Source: Peptostreptococcus faecalis (GTDB taxonomy: Bacteria; Bacillota; Clostridia; Peptostreptococcales; Peptostreptococcaceae). Taken from it: a stretch of DNA of 64,000 nucleotides. The notes beneath the pieces were generated by a model. It had not been told where the DNA came from. It saw only the letters and a program-made list of their open reading frames with translations, and searched no databases. Where the stretch lies: NCBI RefSeq assembly GCF_900240845.1, contig NZ_OERU01000001.1, forward strand, positions 124,001 through 188,000, given 5' to 3'. Below are positions 56,947-64,000 of this stretch, one piece after another (the first letter of the stretch is position 1; each line of letters begins with the position of its first letter). The translations under genes and the position numbers were made by a program.

Positions 56947-58338
56947 TTATATTGTTCTAGAATCCATTGTCTTTTTCAACTTTATTTTCATATCTTCAAG
57001 TGCTCTACCTCTATGACTTAAGCTATTTTTTATATCTGATGATAATTCCCCAAATGTCTTATTGTAGCCTTCAGGGATAAACATACAATCATATCCAAAT
57101 CCGTTTTCACCCTTTTCTTCAAGGTCAATTTTTCCTTCTACAACGCCTCTAGATAATATTTCTTCTCCATCTGGAAATACTACTGCTATCACACAAACAA
57201 ATCTAGCTTTTCTATTTTCTAGTTCTATGCCTTCTAATTCTTCAAACATTTTTTCTCTATTTTGAGCATCTGTAGCATTTTCTCCTGCATATCTAGCTGA
57301 GTAAACTCCCGGCCTTTTATCAAGTGCATCTACTTCAATTCCACTATCATCTCCTATTGCTATTTTACCTGTTTTTTTAGCTATAGTTCTGGCTTTTATT
57401 AATGCGTTGTGTTCGAAAGTTCTTCCATTTTCTATAATTTCTATGCTCTCTAAGCCTACATCTTTTAATGAATCAATCTTAAAATCTATATCAGAAAGCA
57501 TCTCTTTTATTTCTTCTAATTTATGCTTGTTTCCTGTCGCCAAAATAGCTTCTTTTTCGTATTCTTTTCCAATAATAGAATTTGAAGCTTCACCTAGAGC
57601 CTCTCTTTGCAGTCTCATCAACTCTCTATTACCTTTTTCTGCATATTTTAATATTTTTTCAAGTTCTTCCTTTTTAAAAGGTCTTTGTTCTCCAGTTGCC
57701 TGTATCTCTATAAATTCACCTCTATTTGTCATTACTACATTAGCGTCTGATTCCGCTTTCGAATCTTCTTCATAACACATATCTAGTACTACTTCTCCAT
57801 CAACTATCCCTACACTTATTGCGGATAAAAATGAATCTATAGGCATCTTTTTTATTATTTTTTTCTTATACAATTTATATAAAGCATCTACGAGTGCCAC
57901 AAAAGCACCTGTTATCGATGCGGTTCTTGTTCCACCATCTGCCTGAATTACATCACAATCTATCCATATAGTTCTCTCACCAAGTAAATCCATATTTACA
58001 GTTGACCTTATTGATCTACCTATTAATCTCTGTATCTCTTGACTTCTTCCGTCCACTTTACCTTTAGTAGAGTCTCTTTTCTTTCTTTTTTCAGTAGCAC
58101 TTGGAAGCATTGAATATTCCGCTGTTATCCATCCACTGCCACTTCCTTTCAAGAATGCTGGTACTCCTTCTTCTACAGATGCTGTACAAATAACTTTTGT
58201 ATTTCCAATCTCTATAAGTACTGAGCCATCTGCATATTTTGTATAGTTCCTTGAAATTTTAGTTTGTCTTATTTCATCCATACCTCTTTCATCAATTCTT
58301 ACAAATTTGCTTTTTTCAATATTATTTTCTTTTTTCAT
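56947..58338 (-). CDS. Ribonuclease PH fused to RdgB (XTP/dITP diphosphatase)
   Basis: This 463-residue protein joins two enzymes. Residues 12-250 are RNase PH (RSIRSTVNMDLLGERTIWID, GGTRTASITGAFVALVDAL), which trims tRNA 3' ends with phosphate. Residues 264-455 are RdgB (ILATGNKHKLEEIKEM, AIGDDSGIEVDALDKRPGVY, FGYDCMFIPEGYNKTFGEL), which removes ITP and XTP. Such fusions occur in several Clostridia. It precedes the YfcE gene. Confidence 0.95.
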   Translation of the reverse strand: MKKENNIEKSKFVRIDERGMDEIRQTKISRNYTKYADGSVLIEIGNTKVICTASVEEGVPAFLKGSGSGWITAEYSMLPSATEKRKKRDSTKGKVDGRSQEIQRLIGRSIRSTVNMDLLGERTIWIDCDVIQADGGTRTASITGAFVALVDALYKLYKKKIIKKMPIDSFLSAISVGIVDGEVVLDMCYEEDSKAESDANVVMTNRGEFIEIQATGEQRPFKKEELEKILKYAEKGNRELMRLQREALGEASNSIIGKEYEKEAILATGNKHKLEEIKEMLSDIDFKIDSLKDVGLESIEIIENGRTFEHNALIKARTIAKKTGKIAIGDDSGIEVDALDKRPGVYSARYAGENATDAQNREKMFEELEGIELENRKARFVCVIAVVFPDGEEILSRGVVEGKIDLEEKGENGFGYDCMFIPEGYNKTFGELSSDIKNSLSHRGRALEDMKIKLKKTMDSRTI

Positions 58339-58356
58339 AGACTCACCCTCTAAATT

Positions 58357-60444
<2,088 letters not shown>

Positions 60445-60582
60445 TCAATCAATTTTTTTATTCTATGTTTAATTTTACCACATTTACCTCTTCATTCATA
60501 TTTTCCATTTGCTTTTTACTCATATTTTACATTTTCTTTTTATTCATTATATTCATCAGTTGTATTTTAATCTCTAAATAAA

Positions 60583-60610
60583 AATAATGGGGATAATTTT
60601 CCCCATTATT
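60583..60610 (-). terminator. Terminator of the bcp-like gene
   Basis: AATAATGGGG (60583-60592) and CCCCATTATT (60601-60610) are perfect 10-bp arms. A T-rich run follows on the minus strand. Confidence 0.85.
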
Positions 60611-60649
60611 TAGTCTTTTTATATATGGTAATTACTTTTTATATGAATT

Positions 60650-61114
60650 TTATTTCAAAAACTCGCCTGCTAATATATCTTCTGCATTAGTAGAGGCCTT
60701 CATTCTTTTACCATCAATTTTATCTATTATAACCCCGTTTTCATCTATTAAAAAAGTGGTTCTATTTATACCCATAAATGTTTTTCCATACATTTTCTTT
60801 TCTTTCCAAACTCCATATTCTTCAATTACTTTTCCGTCTGGATCAGAAAGTAGAGTGAAAGGAAGTTCATATTTTTCAGTAAAGTTAGAGTGTTTTTTAA
60901 TACTATCTTTACTGATACCAAGAACAACAGCATTCTTTTCCATTATCTGTGGGTAATTATCTCTAAAGTTGCACGCTTGTTTTGTACAACCTGGAGTATT
61001 GTCTTTTGGATAAAAATAAAGTATCACTTTTTTACCTTTAAAATCTGATAAACTAACTAAATTTCCATCCTTATCTTCAAGCTTAAAATCTAATGCTATA
61101 TCTCCTATATTCAT
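60650..61114 (-). CDS. bcp: Bcp-type thiol peroxidase (peroxiredoxin)
   Basis: This 154-residue protein has the peroxidatic Cys in PKDNTPGCTKQACNFRD, with the resolving Cys five residues later, and the FTLLSDPDGKVIEEYGVW segment of the Bcp/PrxQ group. It reduces peroxides with thioredoxin. It has an AAGGAG site and its own terminator, and is probably a single-gene unit. It may protect an anaerobe against oxygen stress. Confidence 0.94.
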   Translation of the reverse strand: MNIGDIALDFKLEDKDGNLVSLSDFKGKKVILYFYPKDNTPGCTKQACNFRDNYPQIMEKNAVVLGISKDSIKKHSNFTEKYELPFTLLSDPDGKVIEEYGVWKEKKMYGKTFMGINRTTFLIDENGVIIDKIDGKRMKASTNAEDILAGEFLK

Positions 61115-61218
61115 AACTATTCTCCTTTTAATACTATGTTGCTAGTATTGTATATTTCAATTACACTATAGACGTTTAATTACAGCACTTTTTGATTTTG
61201 TTCTGCATATGTTGTATA

Positions 61219-61476
61219 TTAAGCTTCCTCTGTTGCTAGGTAGAACTCTTCATACAATGCTTCACATACTTCAACTGCACTTGCATTTTCAATGTAAGGA
61301 GCTTTATATGTTTTTACATAAAGAACTACAGGGTTACTGAATTTATATACGTCGATTTCTACAAATTTTTCACCTGATTCATCCAATTCTTCTCTGTAAT
61401 TAAATACAAATGTACCTATTTTATACCCATGTAACTCATAGTTATTTACTTCGAATTCATTTCCTATATTTTCCAT
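61219..61476 (-). CDS. Hypothetical protein
   Basis: This 85-residue acidic protein is not recognised. It has a beta-rich middle (KIGTFVFNYREELDESGEKF, PVVLYVKTYKAPYI) and a helical end. A TGGAG site precedes ATG 61476. It lies 27 nt after yebC and may share its transcript. Confidence 0.6.
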   Translation of the reverse strand: MENIGNEFEVNNYELHGYKIGTFVFNYREELDESGEKFVEIDVYKFSNPVVLYVKTYKAPYIENASAVEVCEALYEEFYLATEEA

Positions 61477-61503
61477 ATTTTCTCCATTTAATATTATAAT
61501 TTT

Positions 61504-62229
61504 CTATGCTTCTGGAACTTCCCAATTGTGATGTACATTTTGAACATCATCATCATTTTCCAACGTATCAAGCATCTTTTCTAAGGACTTTATCTGAGCT
61601 TCATCATCAAGAACTGTAGTTGTTTGAGGTATTAACTTTACATCTGCCAATACAAATGAATATCCTTTTTCTTCTAAACCTTCTCTTAGTTCGTTGAAAT
61701 CTTCTGGTGCTGAGATTATTTCAAATCCATCTTCATCTGCTATGAAATCTTCCGCACCTAAGTCAAGTGCTTCTTCCATTAATTTTTCTTCATCAACTCC
61801 ATCTTCATTTAGAATATAGATTTGACCTTTTCTATCGAACATAAATGACACACATCCCTGTGTACCTAAATTACCATTGTTTTTGTCAAAGTAATATCTT
61901 ACGTTCCCAGCTGTTCTGTTTTTGTTATCTGTAAGAGTTTCAACTATTACTGCTACTCCCCCAGGACCATAACCTTCGTAAACTATTTGTTCATAGTTAT
62001 CTCCATCACCGCTGCCTGTACCTTTTTTTATTGCTCTATCTATATTATCATTCGGCATATTATCTGCTTTTGCCTTTACTATAGCTGCCTTTAAAGAAGC
62101 ATTGTACTCTGGATCTCCTCCACCTTCTTTTGCTGCCACGGTAATAGCTCTCGCGTGTTTAGTAAAAGTATTAGATCTTGCTGCATCTTGCTTACCTTTT
62201 CTCGCTTCTATGTTATGTATACGTCCCAT
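61504..62229 (-). CDS. YebC/PmpR-family protein
   Basis: This 241-residue protein is a clear YebC/TACO1 member. Key segments are [20 protein letters not shown] at the start, [20 protein letters not shown], and [20 protein letters not shown]. Members relieve ribosome stalling or regulate transcription. It has a GAGGAGATGAT site. Confidence 0.96.
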   Translation of the reverse strand: MGRIHNIEARKGKQDAARSNTFTKHARAITVAAKEGGGDPEYNASLKAAIVKAKADNMPNDNIDRAIKKGTGSGDGDNYEQIVYEGYGPGGVAVIVETLTDNKNRTAGNVRYYFDKNNGNLGTQGCVSFMFDRKGQIYILNEDGVDEEKLMEEALDLGAEDFIADEDGFEIISAPEDFNELREGLEEKGYSFVLADVKLIPQTTTVLDDEAQIKSLEKMLDTLENDDDVQNVHHNWEVPEA

Positions 62230-62359
62230 AAAATCATCTCCTCAATAGATATTTTCTATTATTTTTAATATAAATATATTTAATACTTTTTTACAACAAT
62301 ATATTTTATCATAGCTCTTCTAATAAGTAAACCTAAGTACTATGACTTAGCTTTTTACT

Positions 62360-63115
62360 CTACTTAAAAATAGGAGGTGTAGGAACAGTACTTCTCTTAT
62401 GATTGCTTACTCTGTGTAATCTTTCTATGATCTTTAAATCTTTTTCTGGAACCAAGTCTTTTTTTCCTTCTACTACCATATCGATGTATCCATATGTAGT
62501 TCCCATTTCATCCTCATCAGTTTGATTTTCCCATAAACCTGCTGAAGGAGCTTTGTTAATAATATCTGAATGTATTCCTAGCTCTCTTGCCCATTCAAAT
62601 ACTTCTCTCTTTGTTAAATTAGCTATAGGCAGGAAGTCAACTCCACCGTCACCATACTTTGTAAAATATCCTGTATAAAGCTCTGCAGCATTGTCAGTTC
62701 CAGCTACTAGATATCTTTGATTGTTTGCAACTGCATATACCGTAGCCATTCTCATTCTAGCTCTTAAATTTGCATCTGTTATTTTTAAACTTTCTTCATT
62801 GTATAATTCTTTTTCTTTTAGTTTACCAGTAACCATATTTAATATGGATTCGTGTTCTTTATCTAGTGACAAGTCTAAGTACTCTATTCCACACCCTTCT
62901 ATTACCTTCATAGCATCTTCTCTATCTTTTGGATTGCTTCTTATTCCCATTATTACTGCCATTGAATTTTCTGGAAAAGCTTCTTTTATCAAATAAGATA
63001 CTACTGCAGAATCAATTCCTCCAGATAGTCCAACTACAACACCTTTGCAGTTTGCCTCTTCAACTTTTTCTTTTATCCATTCTACAGTTTTATCAATTTG
63101 CTCTCTTATATTCAT
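62360..63115 (-). CDS. nadE: NH3-dependent NAD+ synthetase
   Basis: This 251-residue protein has the PP-loop VGLSGGIDSAVVSYL for ATP and the deamido-NAD site GTDNAAELYTGYFTKYGDGG, ending in VSNHKRSTVPTPPIFK. It amidates nicotinate adenine dinucleotide with ammonia. There is no glutaminase domain, so it is the short bacterial form. It has an AAGGAG site. Confidence 0.97.
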   Translation of the reverse strand: MNIREQIDKTVEWIKEKVEEANCKGVVVGLSGGIDSAVVSYLIKEAFPENSMAVIMGIRSNPKDREDAMKVIEGCGIEYLDLSLDKEHESILNMVTGKLKEKELYNEESLKITDANLRARMRMATVYAVANNQRYLVAGTDNAAELYTGYFTKYGDGGVDFLPIANLTKREVFEWARELGIHSDIINKAPSAGLWENQTDEDEMGTTYGYIDMVVEGKKDLVPEKDLKIIERLHRVSNHKRSTVPTPPIFK

Positions 63116-63131
63116 CTCTTTGCTCCTTTTA

Positions 63132-63776
63132 TTAATAAATTATTTTTCCTTCTATAACAGATAAATAAAATTCTTCTTTTTCTATTATATCTACATTATT
63201 ATTCGTAATATCTATTATTAGTGATTTCAGCTTATCTAATCTTTCAATTTCACAATATACTATTACATTTACATTTTCAGTGTATTCTATTTCTTTTATA
63301 TTATACGATTCATTAGAAAGCTCATTTTGAATTTTTCCTAATAAAGTATAATCTATAGAAATATCTACCTGTACAAATGCTTTTTTTTCTACTATTTGCC
63401 CTGCTACTAGACCTATTTTTGCTCCATTAGTATATGCTCTTACAAGCCCTCCTGCACCTAATTTAACACCTCCAAAATACCTAGTTACAACGACCACAAC
63501 ATTTCTTAAATCCTCTTTTTTTATTACTTCAAGCGTTGGAATCCCTGCTGTACCTTGAGGTTCGCCATCATCACTATATCTTTGTATATTCATATTTTCA
63601 CCAATTGTATATGCCCATACATTGTGAGTAGCATCTTTATGCTTTTTCTTTATTTCATCTATAAAAGTCCTTGCCTCTTCTTCATTTTCAACTGGTTTTG
63701 CATACCCTATAAACAATGATTTTTCCACAGTGAACTCGTCTTGTCCATATTTATGAAGTGTTTTATATGTTTTCAC
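63132..63776 (-). CDS. YigZ/IMPACT-family protein
   Basis: This 214-residue protein starts at GTG 63776 (AGGGGG before it). Residues 15-125 form the UPF0029 domain with the DATHNVWAYTIGE and SDDGEPQGTAGIPTLEV motifs. Residues 135-210 form DUF1949. It may act in translation control. It directly precedes nadE by 16 nt. Confidence 0.94.
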   Translation of the reverse strand: MKTYKTLHKYGQDEFTVEKSLFIGYAKPVENEEEARTFIDEIKKKHKDATHNVWAYTIGENMNIQRYSDDGEPQGTAGIPTLEVIKKEDLRNVVVVVTRYFGGVKLGAGGLVRAYTNGAKIGLVAGQIVEKKAFVQVDISIDYTLLGKIQNELSNESYNIKEIEYTENVNVIVYCEIERLDKLKSLIIDITNNNVDIIEKEEFYLSVIEGKIIY

Positions 63777-63863
63777 TATACAGCCCCCTGATCTTAATAA
63801 TTCAATTCAAATATATTATATCACAAATAATTTACAAAACTAATTACTATGTCTTTTTACTAT

Positions 63864-63923
63864 AAAAATTATTATAAAAATATGCCTTGATACGTATCAA
63901 GGCATATTTTTATAATAATTTTT
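63864..63923. terminator. 60-bp perfect palindrome acting as bidirectional terminator
   Basis: Thirty bases on each side of the centre 63893/63894 are complementary. The core arms ATGCCTTGATA / TATCAAGGCAT are flanked by A- and T-rich runs, giving a U-run on both strands. It ends the minus-strand gene that enters from the right edge. Confidence 0.85.
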
Positions 63924-64000
63924 TATTTTTTTGATGTAAATATATTTCCACTATCTCCATTTTTTTTATAATTCTTATACTTTTTATAAGAAACGTCCAC
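63923..64000 (-). CDS. C-terminal end of an unidentified gene
   Basis: A frame on the minus strand enters from the right edge and ends at TAA 63925-63923. The 25 visible residues are VDVSYKKYKNYKKNGDSGNI followed by a short FTSKK end. It is too short for naming. The palindromic terminator overlaps its stop. Confidence 0.5.
   Translation of the reverse strand: MDVSYKKYKNYKKNGDSGNIFTSKK

Overview
The window is about 30% GC or lower and comes from a low-GC Gram-positive bacterium of class Clostridia. The evidence is AT-rich codons, strong AGGAGG ribosome-binding sites throughout, a tig-clpP-clpX-lon-ysxC cluster, a ribonuclease PH/RdgB fusion, and a cell-wall-binding-repeat-2 (CWB2) surface protein carried by the prophage. 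CWB2 anchoring is typical of Peptostreptococcaceae and relatives, so a Clostridioides/Peptostreptococcaceae-like host is the best guess. The genus cannot be fixed from this sequence.

Host DNA lies at both ends. The left side (1-5462, genes on the minus strand) holds an FAD-dependent dehydrogenase running off the edge, an unknown two-gene SEC-C operon with its own promoter, and the end of a type IV pilus operon (pilO, pilN, pilM, and the 3' part of a prepilin gene). The right side (46928-64000, minus strand) holds the start of the same operon (pilB, pilC, 5' part of the prepilin gene). Beyond it are housekeeping genes: ysxC, lon, clpX, clpP, tig, a YfcE-type phosphoesterase, the rph-rdgB fusion, ligA, a Bcp-type peroxiredoxin, yebC, nadE and a YigZ-family gene.

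Between these is a complete-looking prophage of about 41.5 kb (5456-46934), inserted inside the prepilin gene. Both junctions carry the 7-bp core CATTTCA. Joining the flanks across it rebuilds a textbook prepilin sequence (GFTLIEMVIVVAIIGILA). The prophage is a PBSX/C. difficile-type myovirus. From right to left it has: tyrosine integrase, CI/Cro switch, small membrane proteins, replication and recombination (SbcC-like ATPase, RecT, metallo-beta-lactamase-fold protein, Lin1244-type replication protein, SSB, DUF1064 nuclease), a prohibitin-like protein, a late regulator, terminase, portal, a MuF protein with an Ntox50-type toxin domain, scaffold and capsid, head-tail genes, contractile tail sheath and tube, tail chaperone with a -1 frameshift, tape measure, baseplate, tail fibre, holin and amidase endolysin.

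Several accessory genes are placed between or against the phage operons. They are a TfoX-N protein and a YozG/DUF2975 pair near attL, a possible type I toxin-antitoxin locus, a secreted CWB2 protein inside the tail module, and an NTF2-like protein between the terminase subunits.

The most notable observations are: (1) the prophage disrupts and could reversibly restore the prepilin; (2) integrase arm-site-like repeats and an outward-facing promoter at attL; (3) a MuF-Ntox50 toxin with a likely immunity gene; (4) a terminase small subunit without a usual start codon; (5) an A AAA AAC slippery frameshift in the tail chaperone; (6) a CWB2 moron whose ribosome-binding site lies in a hairpin; and (7) pilM and pilN in one frame, separated by a single UGA. 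Several short genes (28-58 residues) were found by reading the intergenic sequence.
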